A stretch of 64,000 bases of DNA from an uncultured Clostridia bacterium (GTDB lineage Bacteria; Bacillota; Clostridia; Oscillospirales; Oscillospiraceae). The position numbers and the translations under genes were made by a program. Positions within the stretch are counted from its first letter, which is position 1. Each line of letters starts with the position of its first letter. The notes under the pieces were generated by a model. That model worked only from the letters and a program-made list of their open reading frames with translations, did no database searches and was not told the origin of the DNA. The stretch covers positions 1 to 64,000 of the forward strand of contig CAMHMZ010000007.1 of assembly GCA_946186375.1 (NCBI GenBank), written 5' to 3'. Of the stretch, positions 1-7,394 are shown one piece after another.

Positions 1-54
1 ACCCCCGACCTGCTGATTACAAATCAGCTGCTCTACCGACTGAGCTACACCAGC
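1..54 (-). tRNA. tRNA-Thr (TGT), 3' end cut by window edge
   Basis: Read on the minus strand the gene begins GCTGGTGTAGCTCAG, the usual tRNA-Thr start with a normal D arm. The anticodon stem GCTGA/TCAGC encloses loop TTTGTAA, giving anticodon TGT. The T arm and acceptor 3' half lie outside the window. Confidence 0.93.
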
Positions 55-71
55 ACGGAACCGGCTTGACT

Positions 72-100
72 ATAATAGCAAACCTCTTTTCGTTTGTCAA
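72..100 (-). promoter_or_regulatory. Promoter of tRNA-Thr
   Basis: On the minus strand TTGACA (100-95) and TATTAT (77-72) are separated by exactly 17 bases, ending about 18 bases before the tRNA. This is a near-consensus sigma-A promoter. Confidence 0.8.
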
Positions 101-220
101 CAGAAAATTTTACTTTCTTTTATTTCTTAATTCTTTGTGAAGAATGCCCGCCGGATTTGCAATCAGGCACGAAATATGGTAGACTCTCGGATAGAAATAC
201 ACAAGAAGCGGGAGATCGTG

Positions 221-1087
221 ATGAGAACGAGAAGAAGATCAGGATTGCCTGTGCTTTTGGTAGCTGCCGCCGTGATCGTCGGCGTCGCGCTGCTGATGTC
301 GGCCGCGCTGCGCCCGAAGATCGCCGATCCCCACGAGGGGCAGGTCTACGTCTACGACGGCTTCGACTGGATCTGGCTGACGCCGCTGGAGGATGTGGAA
401 CCGAACCTCATGACGGCGGAGGACTTCGACTGGCAGAACAAGATCCCAAGCTACGTCCGGGACGACTATGAGGTGCTGCGCGGCGTCGACGTGTCGGAGC
501 ACCAAACCGATATCGACTGGCAGCAGGTCGCCGCCTCGGGCGTCGATTTTGCCTTCGTGCGCGTCGGGCGCCGGGGCTACTCGGCGGGCGCTCTCTTCGA
601 GGATGAGACCTACAAGGCCAATATCGAGGGGGCGCTGAACGCCGGGCTCGAGGTGGGCGTGTATTTCTTCTCACAGGCTGTCAGCGTTCAGGAGGCCATC
701 GAGGAGGCGGAGTTCGCACTCGAGCTCATCAAGCCCTATCAGATCACGCTGCCTGTTGTCTATGACTGGGAGAAGATCTACACGGACGACAGCGCGCGCA
801 CCGCGGGGCTCGACTCCCGCGTGCTGAGCGACTGCGCCGTCGCCTTCTGCGAGACGGTGAAAAAGGCCGGGTATACCCCCTGCATCTATTTTAACCGTCA
901 TACCGGCTACTACGGGCTGGATCTGTCGCGCATGACGGACTATCTCTTCTGGTTTGCCCTGCCCGAAAGCCCCTTCCCGAATTTCTATTATAAGGTGGAC
1001 ATCTGGCAGTACAGCTTCAACGACTCCGTCCCCGGCATTCCGGGCGAGACGGATATGAACCTGTATTTCCGCCCCAAGAGCGCATGA
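221..1087 (+). CDS. GH25 family lysozyme (membrane-anchored muramidase)
   Basis: Predicted beta-1,4-N-acetylmuramidase that cleaves peptidoglycan outside the membrane. I chose the start at 221 (MRTRRRSGLPV) because GGGAG lies just upstream and it is followed directly by a basic stretch and one hydrophobic segment (about residues 8-28), a signal anchor; an upstream in-frame ATG at 137 adds an unlikely tail. The catalytic domain runs from about residue 87 to the end. GVDVSEHQTDIDW carries the N-terminal Asp, and PVVYDWE holds the acidic pair of the family's DxE motif. The C-terminal WQYS and D-N-L-Y motifs are also those of GH25. The 288-aa length fits a single-domain enzyme without cell-wall repeats. 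It stands alone between two tRNA genes. Confidence 0.9.
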   Translation: MRTRRRSGLPVLLVAAAVIVGVALLMSAALRPKIADPHEGQVYVYDGFDWIWLTPLEDVEPNLMTAEDFDWQNKIPSYVRDDYEVLRGVDVSEHQTDIDWQQVAASGVDFAFVRVGRRGYSAGALFEDETYKANIEGALNAGLEVGVYFFSQAVSVQEAIEEAEFALELIKPYQITLPVVYDWEKIYTDDSARTAGLDSRVLSDCAVAFCETVKKAGYTPCIYFNRHTGYYGLDLSRMTDYLFWFALPESPFPNFYYKVDIWQYSFNDSVPGIPGETDMNLYFRPKSA

Positions 1088-1124
1088 TCTGCCTGCGGCA
1101 GCAGCGGGTAAAACGAAAAAATGC

Positions 1125-1153
1125 TTGATATTTCGGGGGAAGTAGCTTATACT
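1125..1153 (+). promoter_or_regulatory. Promoter of tRNA-Leu
   Basis: TTGATA (1125-1130) and TATACT (1148-1153) have a 17-base spacer and end 13 bases before the tRNA. The -10 box lies in one arm of a small inverted repeat (GGGGAAGT/ACTTCCCC). Confidence 0.75.
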
Positions 1154-1166
1154 TCCCCTTGAACAT

Positions 1167-1252
1167 GCCGGTGTGATGGAATGGTAGACGTGACGGACTC
1201 AAAATCCGTTGGTGGCGACACCGTGTGGGTTCGAGTCCCACCACCGGCACCA
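1167..1252 (+). tRNA. tRNA-Leu (CAA)
   Basis: An 86-nt class II tRNA with acceptor GCCGGTG/CACCGGC. Anticodon stem ACGGA/TCCGT encloses loop CTCAAAA (anticodon CAA). A variable arm and GGTTCGAGTCC T arm follow, and CCA is encoded in the DNA. Confidence 0.95.
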
Positions 1253-1262
1253 ACACGTTAGA

Positions 1263-1467
1263 AGAACGCAGCTCTACTCCGTTTCCGCGGTTTGCGTAAG
1301 TGCCGCGAAAACTGTGTATCCGCAGCGTCCTTCTTCCTTTTCCAAATCAAACCCGCTGCGCTGGGCTTTGATTTGGTGATAACGGGAGAAAAGAACGCAG
1401 CCCCACTACGTATCCGCAGCGTCCTTCTTCCTTTTCCACCTCGAACCCGTAGCGCTTACATTTCGAG
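1263..1467. repeat. Duplicated intergenic element, two units each ending in a hairpin
   Basis: A 29-bp segment (1316-1344) recurs exactly at 1410-1438. Each copy is preceded by GAACGCAGC and followed by a different inverted repeat: AAATCAAA/TTTGATTT after the first, CTCGAA/TTTCGAG after the second, with related loop sequences (CCCGCTGCGCT, CCCGTAGCGCT). No coding frame is convincing. The stretch between tRNA-Leu and the next gene holds only this element and a terminator. Confidence 0.6.
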
Positions 1468-1483
1468 GGGGACAATGATCCGA

Positions 1484-1523
1484 AAGATCGGACCTGTTTT
1501 TCCAGGCTCCGATCTTGTTTTTT
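1484..1523 (+). terminator. Intrinsic terminator downstream of tRNA-Leu
   Basis: AAGATCGGA...TCCGATCTT stem with an inner CTG/CAG pair and a T-rich loop, followed by GTTTTTT. It closes the tRNA-Leu transcript before the folate genes. Confidence 0.75.
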
Positions 1524-1562
1524 AGCTGGCACATCCTTATGATGCGTCGAAGGGAGATCGCT

Positions 1563-2147
1563 ATGGACGAAGCGCAATCCATCCGGGAGCGCAAGCGCCG
1601 ACAGCGCGAGACGGCCCTGGCCGCCCGCGCCGCTCTGAGCGCGCAGTTCCGGGCGGCTGCTTCCAGAGAGGTCTGCGGAAAGCTCCTGCGGCTGGAGGCG
1701 ACCCGTACAGCAAAAACGATCCTGCTCTTCTCCGCCTTCGGGACAGAGCTCGATCTGAGCTTTTTCGCCAGGCAGGCTGAGCGGGACGGCAAGACGCTTC
1801 TGTATCCCCGCTGTGCGGAGGGCAGACGCCTGCTGGCGCTGCGTCCGGGGGAGCGCTGGGAAACAAACGCCTTCGGCATCCTTGAACCCGCGCTCGAAGA
1901 CGCCGTCTCCTGGGAGCCGGAGCAGATCGACCTCATTCTCTGCCCCTGCGCGGCCTTCGATGAAAAGGGGAACCGCCTCGGCATGGGCGCGGGCTATTAT
2001 GACCGCTTTCTGCCGCGCTGCCCGCAGGCCAAAAAGATTTTGACCGCCTTCGAGGCGCAGCGCCTGCCCGCGGTCTGCACCGAGAGCTGCGACGTGCCGA
2101 TGGACGCCGTGATCACCGAGAAAAGGAGCGATTTCTATGAGCGATGA
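1563..2147 (+). CDS. 5-formyltetrahydrofolate cyclo-ligase
   Basis: ATP-dependent conversion of 5-formyl-THF to 5,10-methenyl-THF in the cytoplasm. The 194-aa length is normal for the MTHFS/YgfA family. An N-terminal RERKRRQRETALAARAAL helix of the KxxLRxxxxxxR type comes first. The C-terminal signature ILCPCAAFDEKGNRLGMGAGYYDRFL (described here in part: GMGAGYYDR) binds phosphate and folate. I start at 1563 because AGGGAG lies 8 bases before this ATG; the in-frame upstream ATG has no such site. Its end overlaps the next gene by 11 bases, so the two are co-translated, and both act on one-carbon folates. Confidence 0.93.
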   Translation: MDEAQSIRERKRRQRETALAARAALSAQFRAAASREVCGKLLRLEATRTAKTILLFSAFGTELDLSFFARQAERDGKTLLYPRCAEGRRLLALRPGERWETNAFGILEPALEDAVSWEPEQIDLILCPCAAFDEKGNRLGMGAGYYDRFLPRCPQAKKILTAFEAQRLPAVCTESCDVPMDAVITEKRSDFYER

Positions 2148-2760
2148 ACTGAAGTCCATGAGCTGCTCCGCGTTTACCGAGCGCCTGGCCTCCCGCGAGC
2201 CCACGCCCGGCGGCGGGGGAGCCGCGGCGCTGATCGGCGCGCTGGCGGCCTCACTGGGCTCGATGGCCGTGCAGCTGAGCATGGGCAAGAAAAAGCTCCT
2301 GCCTTATGAAGCCGACCACCGCCGTCTCGCCGCCGAGAGCGAGGCGCTGCGCCTGCGCTTTCTCTCGCTCATCGACGGCGACGCCGCGGCCTTTGCTCCG
2401 CTTGCGGCGGCCTATGCCATGGAAAGAAGCGACCCGGATTATCCTCGTGTCTTCCGGGAGGCGACGCTCGCAGCCTGCCGCGCGCCCTTCGAGATGATGC
2501 AGCGCTGCTGCGAGCTGATCGTGCTTCTGGAGGAGCTGAAGGACAAATGCAGCGCGCTTCTGCTCTCGGACGTCGGCTGCGCGGCGCTCTCTGCGCGCGC
2601 CTCGCTCGAGTGCGCGTCGCTCAATGTTTTTGTCAATACGCGCTGTCTGCCTGAGGACGCCGAGGCAGCGGCACTGGCGGAAGAAGCGAAAAGCATGCTG
2701 TCTGATTTCGTTCCCCGCGCGGCCGCGCTGGCGCGGTTCGTCAAGGACAAGCTGATGTGA
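2137..2760 (+). CDS. Cyclodeaminase/cyclohydrolase family protein (FTCD-C/FchA-like)
   Basis: Member of the formiminotransferase-cyclodeaminase C-terminal family: methenyl-THF cyclohydrolase or 5-formimino-THF cyclodeaminase. The glycine-rich PTPGGGGAAAL at about residues 22-32 and the following helix GALAASLGSMAVQLSMGKK are the family signature, and 207 aa is the normal length. It overlaps the cyclo-ligase gene, which makes the methenyl-THF that a cyclohydrolase would use. No histidine-degradation genes are nearby, so a one-carbon role is likelier than formiminoglutamate breakdown; that choice is inference. Confidence 0.9.
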   Translation: MSDELKSMSCSAFTERLASREPTPGGGGAAALIGALAASLGSMAVQLSMGKKKLLPYEADHRRLAAESEALRLRFLSLIDGDAAAFAPLAAAYAMERSDPDYPRVFREATLAACRAPFEMMQRCCELIVLLEELKDKCSALLLSDVGCAALSARASLECASLNVFVNTRCLPEDAEAAALAEEAKSMLSDFVPRAAALARFVKDKLM

Positions 2761-2793
2761 AGGGAAACGGACGTTTTTCCCGGAAAACCAAAA

Positions 2794-2832
2794 CCGCTGA
2801 GGAACGTAGATCACGATCCTCAGCGGCTTTTT
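2794..2832 (+). terminator. Intrinsic terminator after the folate pair
   Basis: CCGCTGAGGA/TCCTCAGCGG perfect 10-bp stem followed by CTTTTT. The minus-strand gene to the right ends 17 bases on, so it may serve both directions. Confidence 0.85.
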
Positions 2833-2848
2833 CATAGTTTAGGTTCTG

Positions 2849-4261
2849 TCAAGGGAGAAGCTCGGCAAAATCCTTATGGATGTAAGCGCGCTCCCCGTCC
2901 GGCGTTTCGATCGCGATCCAAGGGCCGCGATCGCCGACATACTTCAAGAGGTCTCTGCTGCTGGCAATATAAAGAATATCGCTCTTCAGACTGGGGAGCT
3001 TTCGAATATTAATCCGCCTGCCAAGAGGTTTCACATGGTGAATGCCCTCGGCTTTTGAAAACTCCATATACTCCAGCAGCTCGGGATGGTGCTCCGCGGC
3101 GCAGAGGAAGGACTCTTCAAAATAATGCGCCTCAGAGTTGTCCTTCTCCTTGTCTTCGACGATCGAGGCGAACCATCTGCGGCGATCTTCGCGCTTATAG
3201 GTCTCAATGTCAAAGGAGTTTTTGAATTTGTCGAGCGCCTCGTCGCCATAAGCGTCAAGCTCCATCAGCGTGCGGCGGCATTTCATGCATTTGCCGCAGT
3301 TGCCTGTCTTGATCAGGCAGACCTGCAGATGATCGTAACAGGGCTCGAATCGCGTGAGCTTTTCCACTTTGTCGATGCGGCGCCAGTCCTGGTTGGGCTG
3401 GAAAAATTCAATGCTGCCGGTGGACAGATGCGGGATGAGCCAGCGTTCATAGTAGGCCATGTCGGCGTGAAGAGTCAGCTTGAAGTCGTTGAGCGTATAG
3501 GTGGAGGAGTAATAATAGCGGCGGATGCCTTTCTGGAAGAGCATGGCAATGCTCAGATTGCGGAAGGTGTGCGTCCGGTCAAAGTACTTCTCGAGGAACA
3601 AGCCGGATTCAAGAAGGACCTCCCGGATGTTGGACTGGACGGCGAGAAGAGGATACCCATTCTCCTTGCAAAAATCGATCGTGCCCTGCAGTTGGTGCTG
3701 AAAAAGCTCGAGACGGCTTTCCGTGCCGTGCCCGAGATCGTGGTCGAAGCCGTGGTGAGCGCCGGCCTGAAAATAGGTCAGCGCGTTGACGCGATATTCC
3801 TTCAACTCGAAGTTTTCGGAGTATTCATAGAGACTCGCAAAGGAGTCTACACCGCGGCTCATCCCGGTGGCGACAAGCGGGCCGTGAAAAACCTCACTTG
3901 TGAGAGGAGCTTTGATCTTGATCCGGGAAATCCTGCGGTCTCCGCCTACATAGAGCTGAGGGATGACGTGATACTGCAGATTATAATATAACTTCTCAGA
4001 GATGGGGTATTCGGATTCAATCGAACTGTAGCCGTATTTCATGGCGGCCAGCGTCAAAGCCGTAACGGCCGTATCGCAGCGGTCGTCACAGAGATACTGT
4101 TCAAGAGAGCGATCGAAGAGGTACCAGAGGACAGCTTCTTTCTGTGCCGTTTTCAAGGTAAATTCAACGCGAAGCTTATCATTGCCGACTGCTTTCCTTT
4201 CGATATGGCTGATGGACAAACTTCCCATGGATGTTTTGGAGGCTTTTTCGACTTTCTGCAT
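2849..4261 (-). CDS. PP-loop (QueC-like) ATPase with C-terminal SH3-type domain
   Basis: No close named family is recognised. About 130 residues in, GMSRGVDSFASL matches the PP-loop nucleotide-binding motif (SGGxDS) of adenylating enzymes such as QueC, but with Arg in place of the second Gly. Near residue 320 GNCGKCMKCRRT is a QueC-like zinc or ligand-binding cysteine cluster. The last 50 residues (IRKLP...VGDRGPWIAIETPDGERAYIHKDF, abridged) look like a bacterial SH3 domain. So the enzyme probably activates a carboxylate or similar group with ATP. No queuosine genes are adjacent. I prefer the ATG at 4261, which follows AAGGGATGG; an ATG at 4282 is the alternative. It is monocistronic and divergent from the metallo-hydrolase. 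Confidence 0.6.
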   Translation of the reverse strand: MQKVEKASKTSMGSLSISHIERKAVGNDKLRVEFTLKTAQKEAVLWYLFDRSLEQYLCDDRCDTAVTALTLAAMKYGYSSIESEYPISEKLYYNLQYHVIPQLYVGGDRRISRIKIKAPLTSEVFHGPLVATGMSRGVDSFASLYEYSENFELKEYRVNALTYFQAGAHHGFDHDLGHGTESRLELFQHQLQGTIDFCKENGYPLLAVQSNIREVLLESGLFLEKYFDRTHTFRNLSIAMLFQKGIRRYYYSSTYTLNDFKLTLHADMAYYERWLIPHLSTGSIEFFQPNQDWRRIDKVEKLTRFEPCYDHLQVCLIKTGNCGKCMKCRRTLMELDAYGDEALDKFKNSFDIETYKREDRRRWFASIVEDKEKDNSEAHYFEESFLCAAEHHPELLEYMEFSKAEGIHHVKPLGRRINIRKLPSLKSDILYIASSRDLLKYVGDRGPWIAIETPDGERAYIHKDFAELLP

Positions 4262-4415
4262 GCTGATTTTCCATCCCTTCATGATTATCGCGCAAATTCA
4301 TGCCAAATTTCATTATATACGAACGAAACAATAGTTTCAAGACGAAATAGATAAAAATAACCATTTTTTCGGAATTTCCATTTTTTACGAAACGGTAAAA
4401 AGAGAAAAGCAGTGA

Positions 4416-4443
4416 TTGACATCGAAGCCCTGTTTGATACAAT
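4416..4443 (+). promoter_or_regulatory. Promoter of the metallo-hydrolase gene
   Basis: TTGACA (4416-4421) and TACAAT (4438-4443) with a 16-base spacer, in an AT-rich divergent intergenic region. Confidence 0.7.
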
Positions 4444-4494
4444 AAACATAATCAGGAAAGAAAGATGGAGAGTCGAAGGAAAGGAAAAGCAGAA

Positions 4495-5331
4495 ATGAAC
4501 ATCCAAATGTTGTGCTGCGGGTACATCCGCGTATCGGAAACCGTTCCCTTCGGCAACGCGATCAATTTGAAGAACACGGCCCGGCAGCTTACCGAGCCGG
4601 AGCGCTCGCGCGTGACGCTGCCGGTCTTTTCGTATCTGATTGAACATCCGCGCGGCCCGATCCTCGTCGACGGCGGCTGGTGCCGCGCTGTCAGCCCCGC
4701 GGGGGTCTATGATCCGAAGGCGGCCGCCTCGCTTCTGACGCCTGCATTGGCAGCGCTCTATCAGCCCTGGGTGCCGGAGGGCATGACCGTATCGGAGCAG
4801 CTCTCTGCGCGCGGCCTGCGTCCGGAGGATCTGAGCTGTGCGGTATTGACCCATCTTGACCCGGATCACGTCTCCGGGCTGCGGGATCTGAAGGGCCTTG
4901 AAAAGATCATCCTGCCGGAGGACGAGTATTTCTGGTCCTGCCGCACGGTATACAAGGCCCGGCAGCCGCGCAGCCTGTGGCAGGATCTGCCGATCGAACG
5001 CGTGTATTACCGCGGCTCGCCGCTCGGCCCCAACCGCTGGGCCATCGACCTCTTTGGCGACGAGAGCGTCGTGCTCGTCAATCTCCCCGGACACACCGAC
5101 GGGCAGGCGGGCGTGCTCGTTCGCAGCGGAGGACGCTTTGTGCTGCTGTGCGCCGACGCGGCCTTCTCTCCGCGCAACTGGCGACAGGGCCTGACGCCGG
5201 GCTATGGCTTCAGCCGCGCGATGCAGCTGAGATCGCTGCACTGGATCGCAGAGCAGGAGAGGGACCCCGGCTGCGCGGCCATCCTCTGCAGCCACGACGC
5301 GGCCATCACACCGCAGACGATCGCATGGTAG
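4495..5331 (+). CDS. Metallo-beta-lactamase fold hydrolase, N-acyl-homoserine-lactonase-like
   Basis: 278 aa with the MBL fold. LTHLDPDHVSGL is the first metal motif, in the HxDxDH form instead of HxHxDH, followed by NLPGHTDGQ (second His), CADAAF (bridging Asp) and SHDA near the C terminus. Overall order and length match the AHL-lactonase branch, for which lactone or other ester hydrolysis is known; the substrate here is unknown. I start at MNIQMLCCGYIRV (4495), where homologous proteins of this branch begin and where AAGGAAAGG lies upstream; an ATG at 4465 is possible. It has its own promoter and no operon partner. Confidence 0.75.
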   Translation: MNIQMLCCGYIRVSETVPFGNAINLKNTARQLTEPERSRVTLPVFSYLIEHPRGPILVDGGWCRAVSPAGVYDPKAAASLLTPALAALYQPWVPEGMTVSEQLSARGLRPEDLSCAVLTHLDPDHVSGLRDLKGLEKIILPEDEYFWSCRTVYKARQPRSLWQDLPIERVYYRGSPLGPNRWAIDLFGDESVVLVNLPGHTDGQAGVLVRSGGRFVLLCADAAFSPRNWRQGLTPGYGFSRAMQLRSLHWIAEQERDPGCAAILCSHDAAITPQTIAW

Positions 5332-5392
5332 GAACTGTTGTGAGATGCGGAAATCAGCTCTGTCAGTCTGTTGAACGGGAAAAACAGGATTG

Positions 5393-5421
5393 TTGACTTT
5401 TTATCGTATATAGAGTATACT
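5393..5421 (+). promoter_or_regulatory. Promoter of the small repeat protein gene
   Basis: TTGACT (5393-5398) and TATACT (5416-5421), 17-base spacer. It gives the next gene its own transcript with a 70-nt leader. Confidence 0.7.
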
Positions 5422-5495
5422 AACAATGTTCTTCCGATCACTTCCGCAGGGCGGAAACATCGATCAGAAACATATGGAAAGGGGATCCACAGGGA

Positions 5496-5861
5496 ATGGA
5501 TTATTTGGAAACCTTGGTTGAGAAAACGGGATGGGATCCCGAATTTGCCCGGCAGAAGATAGAAGAGGCCAGAGAGCGTCTCGGCGTCTCCGAAAAGGAC
5601 TATGTTCTGATGGGGCTATATCATACGCCGGAGGAGGAGCAGGAGAAAAAGATCAAGGACATCCTGGAGCTCCGTCTCTGTGCGGCCGATCTGGCCGAGA
5701 TGAAGGGCCTGGAGCCCTCCGTTGCCAAGCGGCGCATCCGCAAGGCCATGGAGAACTACGGGATCACCGCTGGCGAATACATGAAGATGCGCCTGTATTC
5801 TGTACCCTCCCGTCTGCAGCAAATGCACATCGAGCGCTATCGCGAGCGCAAAAAACGCTGA
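5496..5861 (+). CDS. Small protein made of two tandem ~50-residue repeats, function unknown
   Basis: 121 aa, highly charged and probably all helical. Residues 5-52 and 61-108 repeat the same pattern: a basic/acidic helix, then LGVSEKDYVLMGLYHTPEE in the first and YGITAGEYMKMRLYSVPSR in the second. The shared core is G(V/I)(S/T)xx(D/E)Yxxmx LYxxP. Similar short segments occur at the N termini of some clostridial ATP-grasp proteins, from memory only; here they form the whole protein. Start chosen for AAAGGGGAT upstream. It has its own promoter and terminator, so it is a real single-gene unit. No function is proposed. Confidence 0.75.
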   Translation: MDYLETLVEKTGWDPEFARQKIEEARERLGVSEKDYVLMGLYHTPEEEQEKKIKDILELRLCAADLAEMKGLEPSVAKRRIRKAMENYGITAGEYMKMRLYSVPSRLQQMHIERYRERKKR

Positions 5862-5906
5862 TGAGGCAAGAAAGACTCTGAGACAGGAAAAGAATAAAGC
5901 AGCAAA

Positions 5907-5938
5907 CTGACATCGCAGACTCTGCGGTGTCAGTTTTT
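5907..5938 (+). terminator. Intrinsic terminator
   Basis: CTGACA-CGCAGA stem pairs with TCTGCG-TGTCAG and is followed by TTTTT. Confidence 0.85.
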
Positions 5939-6067
5939 CTATTAAAGAATAGTATGATAGCTCATACGATATCTTCAAGGCGCGAGCGAAGCCCGGCGCA
6001 AATCCCGCCCACTTGGAAGGAAGCACGGTTTTGAGCGGCCGGGACCTTGTGCTTTTTCATGTGCTCC

Positions 6068-7267
6068 TTACAGGTTTTCGAACTCCGTCGCCTTGTAATG
6101 ATCCCGAAAGGCCTTTGGCGTCATGTTCTTATATTGCTTGAAAATCTTCCCAAAGTAGCTCTGAGTCGGAAAATGGACATACTGAGCGATCTCCGGGAGG
6201 GACAGATCGGAGTAGATCAGGAGATTGGCCGCGCGGAAGACGCGTTCCTCGTTGATGTAATCCTGCAGACACTGGCCGGTCTCCCGCTTGAAGAGCTTCG
6301 AGAGATAGCCCGCGCTGATACCGAGGGTCTCGGCGACCTCCTCCAGGTAGATCTTTTCCCGATAATGCTGCCGGATATAGCTTTTACACCGCTCCACATA
6401 GCTGGAGCCGTGCGGTTTGTTCAGCTTTTCGCGCACCCGCCCGGCCAGTTCCTCAATGGCACGGTTGCGGTAATGCAGCAGGTGAGCGGGATCGGTGGCG
6501 GCATCACAGCGCTGGATATAATAGCCGCTGACCCGATAAGCCGAGCGAGGAGATACACCGCCCTCGATCGCCGCGCGGGCGCAGAGAGAGATCCCGACGA
6601 TGGCGAGATTGCGGTGGTGCCGCACGTCGTCGCCCGAGAGTCGGCCGGAATCGCGGTCCATGTTTTCCGCCAGGCGGACCGCATCGGCGCTGCGTCCCTC
6701 GCGGATCGCCTGCATGAGCAGCTGCTCCTCGTGGTAGCTGTGCCGCATGGCAGCGTCATCGTCTTCTTCCTCTTCCTTCAGGACAAAGTGCGTCTGATCC
6801 CGCTTGTCCTGTCGTTCATTCCGGCTGATGATCCGGTTGAGCTGCAGCAGCTCTTCGTTTTCCAGACTGGCATTGGACAGCACGGTGTTGGTCAGCAAAA
6901 TCATGTTGCGGATCTCCGGCAGCGTGAAAACCGGCAGGACGCGGAGATCCTCGCTGCCGATCCCGTAGGCCTTTGCCATCTGGCGCAGCCTGCTCTGGCT
7001 CAGGCGTGTGTGCGACATCGGCCCCATATAGAGAAAGCCGTCGTCGGCGCGCAGAACGGCAAAATAACAGCCAAACTGGTTACTGCGCAGGAACGGGCCG
7101 GTCTGCCCCAGAATGCCCTCCCGCATGAGCTGCCGAAGCTTTTGCGACTGCATCAGGGGACTGTCGGGCGTGCTGTCAAAGAAAGCGGTCAGACTGCCGT
7201 CCGGCGCTTCGTACACAAGATCCACCTTGATCACGCTGCAGAGAATGCGGATATGGTTTTCACGCAT
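6068..7267 (-). CDS. AraC family transcriptional regulator
   Basis: 399 aa. The last 100 residues carry two helix-turn-helix units: EEVAETLGISAGYLSKLFKR and LPEIAQYVHFPTQSYFGKIFKQ, ending with the usual MTPKAFRD. The long N-terminal part (about 280 aa) is an unclassified sensor region without membrane spans, so it would bind a cytoplasmic ligand. I use the ATG at 7267, seven bases after GAGGTG, in place of the GTG three codons upstream. It is divergent from the GH78 gene, with the 25-bp operator between them. It is the only regulator in the glycoside locus, so it probably activates that locus and controls itself. Confidence 0.92.
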   Translation of the reverse strand: MRENHIRILCSVIKVDLVYEAPDGSLTAFFDSTPDSPLMQSQKLRQLMREGILGQTGPFLRSNQFGCYFAVLRADDGFLYMGPMSHTRLSQSRLRQMAKAYGIGSEDLRVLPVFTLPEIRNMILLTNTVLSNASLENEELLQLNRIISRNERQDKRDQTHFVLKEEEEDDDAAMRHSYHEEQLLMQAIREGRSADAVRLAENMDRDSGRLSGDDVRHHRNLAIVGISLCARAAIEGGVSPRSAYRVSGYYIQRCDAATDPAHLLHYRNRAIEELAGRVREKLNKPHGSSYVERCKSYIRQHYREKIYLEEVAETLGISAGYLSKLFKRETGQCLQDYINEERVFRAANLLIYSDLSLPEIAQYVHFPTQSYFGKIFKQYKNMTPKAFRDHYKATEFENL

Positions 7268-7310
7268 GGGGATCACCTCGTTGCTATTGTATCACAGCAT
7301 GACCGGATCC

Positions 7311-7335
7311 GGACAAAAATATTCAAATATGGATA
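7311..7335 (+). promoter_or_regulatory. Candidate AraC operator, site 1
   Basis: GGACA and GGATA are spaced exactly 20 bases apart (two helical turns) with a conserved AT-rich filler ending AAATATGGATA. It lies between the divergent araC-type gene and the GH78 gene, 60 bases before the latter. It matches site 2 at 9561 in most of its 25 positions. Confidence 0.6.
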
Positions 7336-7394
7336 TGTTTTTTTGCCAAAGCATGGTATGATGCCAGCAAAGACTGCAGATTAGGAGGTGTATC

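Noticed and set aside
3086-3991. 301-aa open frame on the plus strand opposite the PP-loop gene
   Set aside because: Mirror frame of a gene with clear motifs; no ribosome site and no domain pattern.
2849-4261. Queuosine synthase QueC
   Set aside because: Altered PP-loop, extra SH3-type domain, twice the usual length and no queD, queE or queF nearby.
6047-7384. 445-aa plus-strand frame opposite the AraC gene
   Set aside because: Antisense to a well-supported regulator; composition rich in His/Gln/Leu as expected from reverse reading of GC-rich codons.
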